DNA from: Malania oleifera
Lineage: Eukaryota > Streptophyta > Magnoliopsida > Santalales > Ximeniaceae
Direction of reading: 5' to 3'
DNA length: 64,000 nt
Assembly (NCBI RefSeq): GCF_029873635.1
Contig: NC_080422.1
Span: 17,204,049-17,268,048, forward strand
The notes below the pieces were generated by a model. That model was not told where the DNA came from. It ran no database searches and saw only the letters and a list, made by a program, of their open reading frames with translations. Numbering within the stretch: the first letter of the stretch is position 1; the number at the start of each line of letters is the position of its first letter. This document shows, one piece after another, positions 10,725 through 23,427 of this stretch. The position numbers and the translations under genes were made by a program.

Positions 10725-12006
10725 AAAGCGATCAGTGGTGGAGGCAGATACGATGTCAAAGAGGAAACTAGCCTATAGGCTCTTATTGCTGCGTTGTCTA
10801 AGAAATTAAAGGTTATGGAATCAGAAAAAGTGAAAGCTGAGGATTGCTCTTTTTGTGAGACCTCAGACCATAGAATTCAGGATTGTCATTTACTACTAGT
10901 TTGGTAGGAGAGTAGATCTGATCGGGTACTATCAGTAAATTGGGTCGAACACTTATAATCTTAGATGGAGAAATCACCCAAACCTCTCATGGAGGAATGA
11001 TTAGTCTGGTCCATCTTCCTCACGACATCAACAAGTTCCTTAATCTTATGCAGCCTTTCCACAACAGTTGCAGTATCAACCACAACAGGTCTCTTAGAGC
11101 TACGCACCTCCGCGATTTCAACCAAATTTAGCTACTATTCCAACAAAGAAATCTCCTGATGATAGCATGACGCAAATGGCGAATATGTTTCAACAATTCA
11201 TGCAGATTCAAGTCACAACTAACAATCAATACACTTATGCTATACATGAATTGCGGGACACCATTAATGAGATAAGCGCACAGTTGATAATCTTAGAAAA
11301 AAGGGAATTTTCAGTAGAATCTCAGCCTAATCCTCAAGAATACCAGCATCAGCAGCAACAAATACATAATGTTTCTCTTGAGATAGTGGAGGCCGTTATT
11401 ACTTTGAGAAGTGGAAAAGAAGTTTCCCAACCTAAGATACTCATTAATAGACCAACAGTTGTCCTGACAATTGAAGTTACAACTGAGATAGATGAGGTCA
11501 AAGAAAAATCAGAGGAAACGAGCCCATAATTGAAAAAGTCAATTAACATGAAAACCAAGACCAGTAAAGAGTACCAACCTGTGATACCTTACCCTCAGAG
11601 ATTGACAGATGTGGAACCATCATTCCCTACTGGAGTAAATGTCAAGGAGTGCAATGTTGAAGCAAATCCCCACAGTGGTACAGTGATGGGTTCACCCGAT
11701 AAAGAGGGTGAGCAGACTAGTGAGAATTTAACTTTTAAGGAATTAGGTAAAACTTTTAATGTTAATGCTTCTTACAAACCAAAGGTAACTGTTCTGACAC
11801 CTGTGCCTCAAAGATCGGTTCTTAAAGAAGTGAATTTCCTGAAAAATATACTGAATAAAGATCTTTTCTTGTTAAAACAAGGAAGACAATCTGCACATAT
11901 TTTTTCTGGTACCTTAGAACATATTGATTTATTTGAGGCTAACTTTTGTGGAGGTAACAAAATAGATTCATTTTGGGGACTCAAATTTGGAGACTTGCCA
12001 GTTTAA
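10725..12006 (+). pseudogene. Element A gag, C-terminal two thirds
   Basis: A zinc knuckle of the form CSFCETSDHRIQDC (about 10840-10885) is followed, in other frames, by a Gln/Pro-rich stretch, and then by a frame open from 11167 with a single TAA at 11527-11529 and a stop at 12004-12006. The section starting MTQMANMFQQFMQ is clearly homologous to the element B Gag (MTNMLQQFMQ). Both share RDTINEIS/LGDTINAIS and LEKREF/LEKEEL and end near a W-LKFG motif before the non-coding region. Nothing resembling a protease follows. It would encode an RNA-packaging Gag, but frameshifts and stops disable it. Confidence 0.8.
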
Positions 12007-13850
12007 TTTATAGACCTGCACCCACCAGATGAAATTTTCCTAGAGCCTCCGCCAGATAGACTATGATGTTTTTCTTTCCTTTATTTTCAATTTGTTTTAC
12101 CTTTTTTTAGTTTTAGTTAATTTTTAAGTACATTTTTCCTTAGTTTTAATTTTTCTTTCCCCTTACTTCTCCACCCAGGTACGCTCCACTTCCCCTGTGC
12201 ACATCTTTTCTATTTCCCCTATGCTTTCACATTAAGGACAATATTCCACTTTAGTTTGGGGGGGGGGGATGATAAATTACATTAAAAAAAATTTTTGAAT
12301 ATGGATGATTAGGTCATGATTAACACTGACTCATACCCTTTACATACTTGCATATAACCTAGAAGTTACACACTTAAATTGTATAGTGGATTATTTATAT
12401 GTAGTTTCTACATATGGCTAATCTAGAAATTGTAACTTTATGTCGGTTGACTAGTAGTTCATTCATGTTAATCTGGTTATATAAACTCTTATATTTACAT
12501 GGTATCTTATGAGGCTGAAAATACACGTTCACTTAACTAGCAGCACTTAGGATTCCTTGTAAGCATTGAGAGAGCGCCCGTGGCGACTATGACACCTTGT
12601 AAGGTACTGTAGAGCCATTTATCGTTCTTTTGAGTTTTTGACGTCAGCTCAGAGTTCATGAAACTCAACTTTTTTTTTTTTTTTGGATACTCGTAGTACA
12701 CTAGTCTCTGTTTTTGACTTGCTAGCCTAGAGGTGACATCCAGTGGGGAGATAGAAACCTAGGTTTTGTAACATACTCAAGATGTGAAGGCTGAGCCACC
12801 CCTAGAAATATATTTAGTTCATGGACTACTGTTCCAACTTAATTTACATAGGTGGTATGAAGACAACAAAAGAAGTGTAATGGTTGTACTAATTAACCAA
12901 GAAAAGGAAGAAATTGAAGAAAGAGCAGAAGAAAGAATAAGAAAAATAGAAATGCACTAGAACAGGGGAAAAAAAAAATAATACCTACTCCATAGAAATA
13001 CACAAAAAAGTCAGGGACACGACACATGTTCTCCATATATGAAGACTCTTCAACCGCTTAATGCCTTAGATTTATTCATGCCTGGTTTGTGAATAAGTTG
13101 ATCTAGAGTGAACTTGGTTGGATTTGGCGAGTAAGTGAGGAGATGCTAGGGTGAAGGATCCGACACCTCACAAATAGGCTGGATCCTTTTTAGACTAGTC
13201 CACTCCATACATCTAGCATTTGTTCCTTACAATATGTAGGATGTTTAATCGCGACACTCCTCACATATGACGAGTGAACTCATTTTTTTGAGTGTTTTTT
13301 AGGGTATACCAGTTAGACTAAATCAAAATGACTGTTCTGTAGGCGTCCACCAGTATCTTGGGTGTAACGATTCATACAAATTATACATTCCTCGAGATTT
13401 CATCTATTTATACTCAAATTTATATGACTACATTAACTCTAAATTATAATTTCTGGTTAACTGTATGTGAGTATACTGTTCTTAATGGCTATATAATGAT
13501 GAAACTTACATGAATGACTTGTTTTCGGAATTACGTGAATTGTATATGATCATGTGTGTAATCTAGTAATATTCATGTATGTGAAATGGTATATTTGTGT
13601 TGCATGTGCATTCATTTAATATTTACTGGAATGGGTGTTTGTGGGTGTCGCCTTGGAAACCCTCATGAGACTACAACTCGTCCACTAGGATCAACTTAGG
13701 GGTTTAAAGCCTTGTTGCATTTTGTAAATGTAACCATATTTCCCGCGAAAGAGGAGGTAGATAGAATTTGGTAAAGGAGGTAGATAGGATTTGATAGTTT
13801 TCTTAGTTTTTTTTGCTAAGGAGTAGCAAAACTTTAGTTGGGGGGGGGGG
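12007..13850 (+). other. Element A non-coding internal region and polypurine tract
   Basis: No usable frame. It includes ACTTTAGTTTGGGGGGGG near 12250 and a second ACTTTAGTTGGGGGGGGGG at 13832-13850, which directly abuts the 3' LTR and is the likely primer for plus-strand synthesis. The same segment is recognisable, reversed, in element B at 18105-19720. Large non-coding stretches behind gag are usual for such elements. Confidence 0.7.
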
Positions 13851-15001
13851 TGTGATTATGCTCTTAAATTGCGTAATTAAGTGTTTTAATTCATGCATTA
13901 CAAATTATATTTTTAATTAAATGCTTAATTACTCTAAATATTTTAACATTGTGTCCCACTTATAATATTTGAGTTTTATTGAGTAATTTATGAATTTTTG
14001 GTATTTTTTTATTGTAGGGCAATTATTGAAAGCTAAAAACTAACGATACTTTGTAATTTGTGCATAACTCTCTCATCCAACCTCCAATTCTGATGATTCA
14101 ATATGATGTAGAAAAATATAAGAAAACACTCTACAATTTTCATGTTTTACGTTTTGAGAAACATTGGTTACATCAAGGTCGAAATCAGATGTGAAGTTAC
14201 CATACATTGTTTTTATGAACTATTTTGGCATTACTCTGTAATCTGGGCGTAACTTTCTCGTAAGAGCTCTGATCAAGATGATTCAAAATTATAGGGAAAG
14301 TTAAGAAAGATTTCTACAACTTTTGTGTTTTGAACTTTGAGAGATACAGACGTTTACTAGGTCAAAATCAGCATTGAAAGTTTAGAATCGATTATGTGTT
14401 AACAAAAGGAAGAAAGAAGAAAAAAAATAATAAAAATAAGTTGATTTGACCCGGCCATGCAGCCGGTTCTGCATCCTCTCCCATGCATTGGGCTGTGTGT
14501 GTGTGCGCAAGTTGGGTGCCCAATTGGATTGAAAAATAATTTTGAAAAATCAAAGGGAGGGGGCTTGAGGTAAGGTAAAAAAGTAAGGTTTTCTTTAGTT
14601 TTTTTCTTTCTTCTTTTTTAGTTCTCTTTGAAAAAAGGAGTCTTGGACCACCAAAATAATGATCGATGCGCCTATCTCAAAAGGAGACATGGGTAGAGCA
14701 AAATATTAGAGGGGGAATAGGATAATTTATGGATGATGAGGGTTTATTGGGGGGAAGGGAACAGCGGGAGGCGGCGGTGCGCAGAATAGCAAAAGACTCT
14801 TGGCCTCTCTCAGATTTTCGACTTTCTCTCTCTCTCTTCTCTCTTCTCCCTTACTCTCTCATCTCTCTCTTTCTTTGAACTCAATTTTGTTAAAATTAAG
14901 TTTATTGTTAAGTTTTTAATTTATTCAAAGTTTGGATTAATTTTTGTTTAAAAATAGTTTGTTTAATTTAAGAACTTTCTTTTTACTAGATAAATTTCTG
15001 T

Positions 15002-15043
<42 letters not shown>

Positions 15044-15523
15044 TTTAAATTATTGCTTGAGCATTATTATTGTTAATTTCAATTTTTCTTCTTATATAAA
15101 GTTTTTATAGGGATTTAATTATTTTTTTGGGTGTTTTTATTATTAAAGTTGGTGTTTTTATTTAGAGTAAATTCTTGTTTGGGTTTATGTTTAAAGTTAA
15201 TATTTTTATTTAGTTGAATGATTGCAGGGTTTCGTTCTTTCATCATTCTAGCACTGAATCTGATATTTATTTAAGTTATTTCAAGTATATTTAATTTTTA
15301 GTTAGAATTTAAATTCTATTGCAAAAATCTCAAAAATCCCAAGAAACTGAATCTGAACTATGTTCAGTAAATTTTTATTTCCTTAATTTCTTTTTGGAAT
15401 TATACGAGTTTGGAATTAAAATGCATTTCCTGAGAAGACGATTTGGCCTTTGGGCTAAGTATTACACAGCTGAACGCCTATACTTGGGATAGCTTCCGAG
15501 CTGCTCATTTTTAAAGTGAGTCA
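13851..15523 (+). repeat. Element A 3' LTR
   Basis: Starts TGTGATTATG just behind the polypurine tract and ends GTGAGTCA at 15516-15523, giving 1,673 bp. The end matches both LTRs of element B (GAGTGAGTCA on the - strand). It contains a (TC)n tract at about 15007-15039 and no gene. Confidence 0.85.
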
Positions 15524-16353
15524 TAGAGTGTGCGGCTCTTCAGCACTTTTAGTTTTTGCAACCCTGTTAATGTATGAGTTTGTTTCAAGCCCTATATTGA
15601 ATGAAAGTTTTTTTGCACTTCTCTTAATAAAAATTTCCGCAAATGATTAAACAACATACTCTCTTTTTAGGTTTTCGCAAAAGTTTAATCAAAACGTACT
15701 TTCTTTTATTAAGAGTCTTCTTTTAATCTTAGTTTTGATCTCAGTTACCTGCACTTAGCATACACATAATACAATGTATATAGATGCTGAAAATAAAGAG
15801 TAGGGAATGAGAGATACCGAGATTTTTATAAGGTTTGGCTTATTCCTAGCCTACGTCCTCGCCTTTGGCCAATACCACCAAAAGATTCCACTAGAGTACT
15901 CCTTTCTGGGCGGAGGAAACCGTTTACAAGCGATACCCCATGCTCAATCTCTCTTTCACTAAGTTAGAGCAATATCTCTCCAAGCAATACCCCTCACTTC
16001 GTACAACGATCCAACAACCTGGAATCATCAAAGAACTACAAGAGACAAGAAACAAGATGGTGTACAAAGACACTCTCACATAGAGTTGATTAGTACAATT
16101 CACAAGCACTAATATACTTCAATATCTAAATATCAAAGGAAATAGAATGAAGTTCAAGAATAAATTCACCAAGTTCCTTCTCCATATGAGAACCAGCAAT
16201 TGGAACTTAGAGTATAATGTTTCAGCACTTTAGATTTTCAGCAATTCAGTTGTGCAAAGAGTTGAACAAGAGAGAGTAGCAAGATAGTAAGGTAGCTTTC
16301 AGCTTATAAACAAATTTTCAATTCTTGGTATAATTTGATTTACAGAACCATGT
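15524..16353 (-). mobile_element. Sirevirus-type LTR-R, piece 2 (reverse strand)
   Basis: Lies between the TAGAG duplication of element A and the start of element B. Contains AAGGTTTGGCTTATTCC and CCTACGTCCTCGCC (about 15830-15865) and GCGATACCCC blocks that match 27500-27570 and, in reverse, 52180-52320. Its last bases, CATGT (16349-16353), recur at 23377-23381 and are the target duplication of element B. Confidence 0.7.
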
Positions 16354-18104
16354 GACTCACTCGAAAATTAGTAGCTCGGAAGCTATCCCAAGTATAGGAG
16401 TTACGTTGTGTAATATTCAACCCAAGGGCTAAATCGTCTCCTTAGGGAATGCGTTTTAATATCAAAATTTACGTTTGTCCAATTGAAAATAAAAATGCAC
16501 TAAACTCAGTTTAGATTCGGGATTTTCAAGATTGTACAATTTCACTTTTGACAAATTAAATAACATGCAAATTAAAATTCTAAAACTAGAACGCACTGAA
16601 ATAAAGAGGAACAATGGAAACCCTACGCTAACAGCCGAACAAGAACTGGAACACATATTGAATTTCTAAATAAATACTAACTAGAGTAACTTCCCTAATT
16701 AAATAAAGCATGCAATTAAAAGAAACGTACTCAAATACAAAAGAAATACATCTAAATATAAACCAGAATAAAATAAGCTTCCTAAATCTTAACGATAACC
16801 GCAAGCACATTAAAATTACAAACTTTAAAAGCTACTCTTATCTTGAAGAAGACTAACCGGGAGCTAAACCGAACCTTACTAAATTAATTAAACAACTCAG
16901 ATCATTAAATTAATATACGACAAAAATTTAACTGAAAGAGAATCATTAAACAATTAAAATTCAATAATAGTAGAACGCCCTGATTAATACTAGAAATCTA
17001 AAAATTCCTATAAAACTCAAGTAAAAAATTAACACTGTTCATTGATGAATTAATAATAAAAGAAAGAGAAAAAAAATAACAAAAAGGGAGAGAGAGAGAG
17101 AGAAGAAAAGAAACAGAGCAGTAGTGAGGCCTGGGCTACTAGTGGTTGGCATGGAAGAGCCTCGGGTTTGCTGGTGTCTTGACTGTGGACTGGTAGTGGT
17201 AGCAAGGAGGCCTACTGCTGTGGCTCACGGTTGGAACTATTGCTGAGCATGGAGGTCTCAGATTTGCTGGTGTGGTCCTAGGGTTGCTGCTGTAGACAGA
17301 GAGGGCCGGGGCTAGCTGGTTGCTTTGGTTCGTGGGAGGCTATTCACAGCAGCTACAAGCCAGCTGTGAAGCTCGCGGCCTGCTCGTGGGTTGTTGTAGA
17401 TGGAGCTGTTGCAGAGGGGTTGAGGGCTCGACTAAGAGCAGAAAGAGTGAGAACAGAAGGAGAGGAAGAGAGGAGAGTTTAAGGGGGAGAAAAAAAGAAG
17501 ACAGGGATAAAAACAGAGGGAGGAGAAGAGAATAGCCAAGAGAAAACAGGGAAAAAAAAGAAAAGAGAAAAGAGAAGAGAAGAAGAGAGGTAGGGAGCAA
17601 GGGTGAGAGGGGAGCCCATGGGGGCACAGGGGAAAAGAAGGGGAAGAAGAAGATTTAAAGGGAAGGGAGGAGTCATAAAGCCCTAGACCCGATTAAGATA
17701 AACATAATAACATGTTTTTCTTTTTTTTTTTTCTTTTTTTTTCTTCATCTTTGCTCTCTACATTTACAGCCAAGTTTGACCTTCATGGAGCCCGTTTCTC
17801 ACAAAACTCAAAACATAGAAGTTGTAAATAATCCTTTCCACTTTCTCTAAAAAATTGAATCGTCTCGATTGAAGTTTGGACGAGAAAGTTATGCACGAAT
17901 TACGAACAGATGCCGATTTTGGTTCTTGAGAATTTTCTGCGATAAAAAATTGCCAAAAAATCATAAATTGTGCAATAAAACTCAAAAATGATAATTACAG
18001 CACTATGTTAAAATATTGGACATAATTGAACATTTAAGTAAAAATATAAGCCGTAAAGCCCGGGTTAAGATGTCTAATTATGCAGTTTTGACGCATAATC
18101 ACAC
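16353..18104 (-). repeat. Element B 3' LTR
   Basis: On the - strand it begins TGTGATTATGCG behind a GTTAGTTGGGGG polypurine tract (18105-18118) and ends GAGTGAGTCA. It has a GC-rich central segment (about 17100-17680) with GA-rich runs. Open frames there are low-complexity and not genes. Confidence 0.85.
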
Positions 18105-19721
18105 CCCCAACTAACGTTTTGCTAGTCTCTAGCAAATGATGTTAATGAATTTTAGGGTAGTGCCCAAAACTACAAACTCCAATGAACATGAAATTAATGC
18201 ACATGTGACACAACCATACCGTTTCACATACAAGAATATAACTGAATTTTACACTAACTCGTTCATATTCAATACACACAATTTTGAAGCACGTCACTCA
18301 TGCAAGTTTCATCATTTATATGTCATTCAAGAACAGTATATTCACATGAAGTTAATCAGTGGCACATTTCAGAATTAATGCAGTCATATAAGTTCGAATA
18401 TAAACAGGTAAACTCTAGAGGTATGTGTTATGTGTGTGATTCAGTACACCTATGATACCAGTGGACACCTACAGAATGGTCACTTTGACTCGGCCTAACT
18501 GGTATACCCTAAAAAACACTCAAAGAAAATGGGTTCACTCGTCATATGTGAGGAGGAGTGTCGTGATCAAACATCACACATACTGAAAGGAACAAATGCT
18601 AAGTATATGGAGTGGACTAGTCTGAGAAGGATCTAGCCTATTTGTGAGGTGTCGGGTCCTTCGCCCTAGCATCTTCTCACCTACTCACCATATCCAACCG
18701 AGACCACCCTAGATCAACTTATTCACAAACTTATCGTGAATACATCTGAGGCATTAACCGGTTGAAGAATCTTCATACATGGAAAATATGTTTCGTATCC
18801 TTGACTTTTCGTGATAATTGTGTGGAGTCGGCATTATCATTTTATTTCATGCGCATGTTTATTGCTTATTCTTTCTTTCGCTCATTCTTCATTTTTTGTC
18901 TTTTTCTTGCTTAATTAGGACAATCTTAACACTTCTCTTGTAATCTTCAAACAATCAATGGGAATTGAGCTCGAACAGTGGTCCATGAACTAAGTCTATC
19001 TCTAGGGGTGACTCCGCCTTCACATTTTGAGTAGGCTACAAGACCTAGGTTTCTATCTCTCCACTAGGTGTCATCTCTAGGCTAACAAATCAAAAACAGA
19101 GACTAGTGTACAAGGAATCATCTAGAAAAAGAGAATTGAGTTCCATGAACTCTGATTTGATGTTAACGCTCAAAAGGACGATAAAAAGCTCAAAGATATC
19201 TCACAAGGTGTCATAATCGCCATAGGTGTTCTTTCAGTGCTCACAGGAAACCCTAAGTGCAATGAATCACGTGAATATGTTTATTTAGCCTCGTGAGATG
19301 TCATGTGAATACAAGAAATATATAGCCAGATTAACACGAGTGTACTACCAATCAATTCTTCATGGAGCTACAAAATCATATAAAGAGAAACTATGCATAA
19401 TTGACTCAAGTGTGTCATTCTTAAGTTATACGCAAGTATGTGAAGGGTATACAACAGTGTTAAGCATGACATAATGCAGTGTAATTCCTTAGTGTTCCTC
19501 CTTTTTTTTTTTCTTTTTTTTTTGATTTTTTTTTTATATATAAAACCCGGTACATGTACATGCACAGTGTCACATGCGAATGCTCACCCCCTAACTAAAG
19601 TAGAACATTGTCCTCAATGTGAAAGCATAGAAGAAACAGAAAAGACTGTGCACGGGAAAAGTAGGGCGTACCTAAGTGACGGGGTAATGGAAAAAAAAGA
19701 CTGAACTGCGAGAAAATGAAC
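18105..19721 (-). other. Element B non-coding internal region
   Basis: Collinear in reverse with 12060-13850 of element A. Shared blocks include the GGTGTCGGATCCTTCRCCCTAGCATCT type block (about 18645-18675 against 13145-13175) and CATTGAGGACAATGTTCTACTTTAGTT near 19595-19620. No protease, reverse transcriptase or integrase signature was recognised on either strand. Confidence 0.7.
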
Positions 19722-21451
19722 CTAAAAACTAACTAAAAATAAAATAACATAAAATAAAAGGAAAAGAAGGAAAAGAAAAACATCACAATTGTCTGGTGGA
19801 GGCTCAGGAGGAATTTCATCTAGTGGCCGCAGGTCTATAAATTGCATCGGCGGTTCTCCAAATTTGAGCCACCACAATCTATTAGTCTTCAGACCTGCAT
19901 GAAAATCAGCCTCAAATGAATTAATACTCGTTAAAATACCAAACAATATGTGTGCAGATCAACCCTCGTGTGTTGACAAGAAAGGGTCTTTATTCAACAT
20001 CGTGTCCAGGGAGTTTGCTTCTTTACGAACTAGTGTTTAAGAGAAAGTTATTCGAACAGTTACCTTTAGTTCTTCAAAAGCATTAACATTACAAGTTTTA
20101 CCTGGTTCTTTAAAAATTAGATTCTTACCAGACTGGTCACCCTCTTTATCGGGTGTACAGATCATCTCACCACGGCAAGGATCTGCTTCCACATTGGGCT
20201 CCGTTACATCTGATTCAAACAGGAGTGACGGTTCCACGGTTTCTAGGCTCTGAGAGTGAGGTACCACAGGTTGGTACTCTGTATTGGTATTAGTCTCCTC
20301 ATTAACTGATTGCTCCGCTTCTAGGCTCATTTCCTCTGATTTTTCTTTGAATTCATCTATTTCAACTGTAACTTCCGGTGCTAGGACAACTGTTTGCCCG
20401 ATGATGAGCATTTCAGATTGGGGATCTTCTTTCTCACTATTCAAGGTGATGGCGGCCTTTGCTGTCTCAAAAGAAACATCGTGTATTTGTTGTTGTGGCT
20501 GCTGGTACTCTAGAGGACGAGGCTGAGGTTCCACGAGCAATTCTTCTTTTTCTAAGATGTCCAAATGCATGCTTATCGCATTAATGGTGTCCCCTAATTC
20601 ATTTTGATGATCGACTTGAGTTTGCATGAACTGCTGGAGCATGTTCGTCATCTATGTCATGCTTTCCTCAAGAAATTCTAACGGCGTACAACTTTGAGGG
20701 ATCTGTTGTGGCTAAAATTGGGGCGGAGGATCATCTGGATAATATGTTGGCTCATATGCTTCTCTACAACTAATTGTGCTGATAGGGTGTGCAGTCATGA
20801 GTGCTTGAGTGTATCGTGTGTTCCACTTTGGGACATTTTCAACTAGGTAATCGAGGAACGATAATACCTTATTTGGATCCTTGCTGAAGAGTTCTCCAAT
20901 GCACATAGTCTGAACAAAATACTTGCAATCAGGGGTAAGAGTAGTATAAAAATAATCAACTAACCTCCATGAGTCAAACCCGTGATGTGGAAAAGTACTT
21001 AGCAGATCCTTAAATTGCTCCCAGCAACCTTAAAATGTCTCATCATCCTGTTGCAAAAAATTAAAAATTTGTTCTTGCAAAAATTGAGTTTTTGTGAGGG
21101 ACAAAATGCATGCAGAAATTCATGTTCTATATCAGACCAATTAGTGATAGAGTGAGGTCTCAAGGACTGAAATCACATCTGTGCTCTATCCTTCAAAGAA
21201 CCAAGAAATAAATGCAGTATAGTAGATTCATCAGTTCTAACAAGAGAGAAAAAAATATTGCAAGTCAACTCAAACTCTGACAAGTGCTGATAAGGGCACT
21301 TAGATTTCGTCCCGTAGAATTGAGGTAGCAATGACTTCCTCCCGCGCTGTCTTATGAAATCAAGTTCTTCATTAGGCAAAGTGAAAGAGGATGCAGTAGC
21401 GTATTCAAGCTACAAAAAATCCATTATCGTGCACGATGCAGGTGCAGCCAT
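19722..21451 (-). pseudogene. Element B gag, broken
   Basis: The likely start ATG is at 21449-21451, some 100 bp inside the primer site. Readable pieces in order: LPNEELDFIRQRGRKSLL and a poly-substrate region (21173-21379); a retrotransposon gag domain (about 21170-20910; SITNWSDIEHEF, then LTHGG-LIIF); CIGELFSKDPNKVLSFLDYL (20906-20712); the MTNMLQQFMQ segment (20651-20037); and a C-terminal block with W-LKFGEPPMQFIDL (about 19890-19840). Several frameshifts and stops separate them. The architecture matches the element A gag. Gag domain identity is firm; any function is lost. Confidence 0.82.
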
Positions 21452-21552
21452 TTTTTTTCAAAACTAAAAAAAAAAAAAAAATTCTATCTTTTTTTTTTTT
21501 CATAAAACTAAAAAAAATGACGGGAAAAACGCTAATTTGAGACTAAGACCGA

Positions 21553-21573
21553 CATTCCTTGGCAACAACATCA
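21553..21573 (-). other. Primer binding site, tRNA-Asp type (degenerate)
   Basis: On the - strand the sequence after the LTR end reads TTGATGTTGTTGCCAAGGAA, a mutated form of the TGGCGCCGTTGCCGGGGA site used by Athila-like and other plant gypsy elements. It lies 6 bp inside the 5' LTR. Confidence 0.6.
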
Positions 21574-21579
21574 AAAACT

Positions 21580-22313
21580 TGACTCACTCAAAAATTGAGC
21601 AGTTTAGAAGTTATCTCAAGTATAGGAGTTACGTCGTGTAATATTCAGCCAAAGGATTAGATCATCTACTCAGGGAATGCGTTTTAATCTCAAAATTTAC
21701 GTTCGTCCAATCAAAAATAAAAATGCATTGAACTCAGTTTAGATTTAGGATATTCAAGATTGTTCAATTTCACTTTTGACAAATTAAAAAACACGCAAAT
21801 TAAAATTCTAAAACTAGCACACACTGAAATAAAGAGCAACAATGGAAACGTTACGCTAACATTCGAACAAGAACTGGAACACATATTGAATTTCTGAATA
21901 AAGACTAACTAGAGTAACTTCCCTGATTAAATAAAGCATGCAATTAAAAGAAACGCACTCAAATACAAAAGAAATACATCTGAATATAAACCAGAATAAA
22001 ATTAGCTTCCTAACACTTAACGATAACCGGGAGCACATTAAAATTACAAACTTTAATTAAGCTACTCTTATCTTGAAGTAGACTAACCAAGAGCTAAACT
22101 GAACCTTACTAAATTAATTAAACAACTCAGATCATTAAATTAATATAAGGAAAAAATTTAACTAAAAGAGAATCATTAAACAATTAAAATTCAATAATAA
22201 TAGAATGCCCTAATTAATACTTGAAATCTAAAAATTCCAATAAAACTCAAGTAAAAATTAACACTGTTCACTGATGAATTAATAATAAAAGAAAGAGAAA
22301 AAAAATAACAAAA

Positions 22314-22360
<47 letters not shown>

Positions 22361-23378
22361 AAAGAAACAGAGCAGCAGAAAGGCCTGGGCTACTAGTGGT
22401 TGGCATGGAAGAGCCTCGGGTCTGTTGGTGTCTCGGCTATGGACTGGTAGTGGCAGCAAGGAGGCCTGTTGCTATGGCTCACGGCTAGAACTATTGCTGA
22501 GCATGGAGGTCTTGGATCTGCTGGTATGGTCCTAGGGTTGCTGCTGTAGACTGAGAGGGCCGAGGCTGGTTGGTTGCTCTAGTTAGTGGAAGGCCGTTCA
22601 CAGCAGCTACAAGCCGGCTATGAAGCTCGCGGCCTACTCGTGGGGTCTTGCAGATGGAGCTATTGCAGAGGGGTTGAGGGCTGGACTAAGAGCAGAGAGA
22701 GTGAGAACAGAAGGAGAGGAAGAGAGGAGAGTTCTAGGGAGAGAAAAGAAGAAGACAAGGAGAAAAACAGAGGGAGGAGGAGAGAATAGCCAAGAGAAAA
22801 CAGGGAAAAAAAAAAGAAAAAGAAAAGAGAAGAGAAGAAGAGAGGTAGGGAGCAAGGATGAGAGGGGAACCCACGGGGGCACAGGGGAAAAGAAGGGGAA
22901 GAAGAAGATTTAAAGGGAAGGGAGGAGTCGTGAAGCCCTAAACCCGATTAAGATAGCCTGACCCGGCCATGTCACATCAAAACATGGTTTTATTATTATT
23001 ATTTTCTTATTTTTTCTTCATCTTTGCTCTTTGCGTTCACAGCCAAGTTTAACCTTCTTGGAGCTTGTTTCTCATGAAACTCAAAACACAGAAGTTGTAG
23101 ATAATCCTTTTCTCTTTCTCTAAAAATTTGAATCGTCTTGATCAAAGCTCGAACGTGAAATTTATGTACAAATTACGAACAGATGCCGGTTTTGGTTCCC
23201 GAGAATTTTTCTGCTAGAAAAAATTGTCAAAAATTTATAAATTGTGCAATAAAACTCAAAAATGATAATTATGGAACTATGTTAAAATATTGGACATAAT
23301 TGGACATTTAACTAAAAATATAAGCCGTAAAACTCGGGTTAAGATGTCCAATTACGCAGTTTTGACGCGTAATCATCA
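21580..23378 (-). repeat. Element B 5' LTR
   Basis: Collinear with 16353-18104; both carry CTCGGGTCTG-type blocks, GA tracts and the same ends. Contains an uninterrupted (GA)n run at 22316-22357, longer than in the other LTR. The start differs slightly (TGATGATTACG against TGTGATTATG). Confidence 0.85.
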
Positions 23379-23381
23379 TGT

Positions 23382-23427
23382 ATTTATAGACTTCTAAAAG
23401 TAATTTCGTGTTCCCCAAGATTACTTG
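23382..23427 (-). mobile_element. Sirevirus-type LTR-R, piece 3 (reverse strand)
   Basis: The sequence after element B, TATTTATAGACTTCTAAAAG then TCCCCAAGATTACTTG, parallels TATTTATAGAGTTTTAGAAAG and TTTCCCACGTTACTTG at 27928-27968 in another Sirevirus-type LTR. Element B therefore landed inside LTR-R, close to its TATA-like box. Cut off at 23428 by the next LTR. Confidence 0.55.

Larger units (their letters stand above)
8489..15523 (+). mobile_element. Element A: gag-only gypsy-type LTR retrotransposon (TR-GAG-like)
   Basis: Two long LTR copies (8489-9807 and 13851-15523) flank an internal region that encodes only Gag. The 5-bp direct repeat TAGAG abuts both ends (8484-8488 and 15524-15528), so the whole unit is one insertion. 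A polypurine tract precedes the 3' LTR. No protease, reverse transcriptase or integrase motif was found. Gag-only LTR elements of this kind are known in plants as TR-GAGs and depend on a partner element for enzymes. The 5' side is damaged: about the last 350 bp of the 5' LTR, the primer site and the start of gag are missing, and a gypsy LTR (9808-10718) stands in their place. Confidence 0.8.
16353..23378 (-). mobile_element. Element B: gag-only gypsy-type LTR retrotransposon (TR-GAG-like)
   Basis: Two LTRs of about 1.75-1.80 kb (16353-18104 and 21580-23378) flank a 3.5-kb internal region on the reverse strand. That region holds a primer site, a degenerate gag and non-coding DNA, but no pol. 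A CATGT direct repeat (16349-16353 and 23377-23381, sharing bases with the LTR tips) marks the insertion site. It is a relative of element A with diverged LTRs, inserted in the opposite direction into the same host LTR about 0.8 kb away. Confidence 0.82.

Noticed and set aside
17340-17676. Long reverse-strand open frames rich in Leu, Ser and Pro (and the mirrored ones at 22634-22882)
   Set aside because: They lie in the GA/CT-rich part of element B's LTRs; composition alone keeps the frame open and both LTR copies show it.
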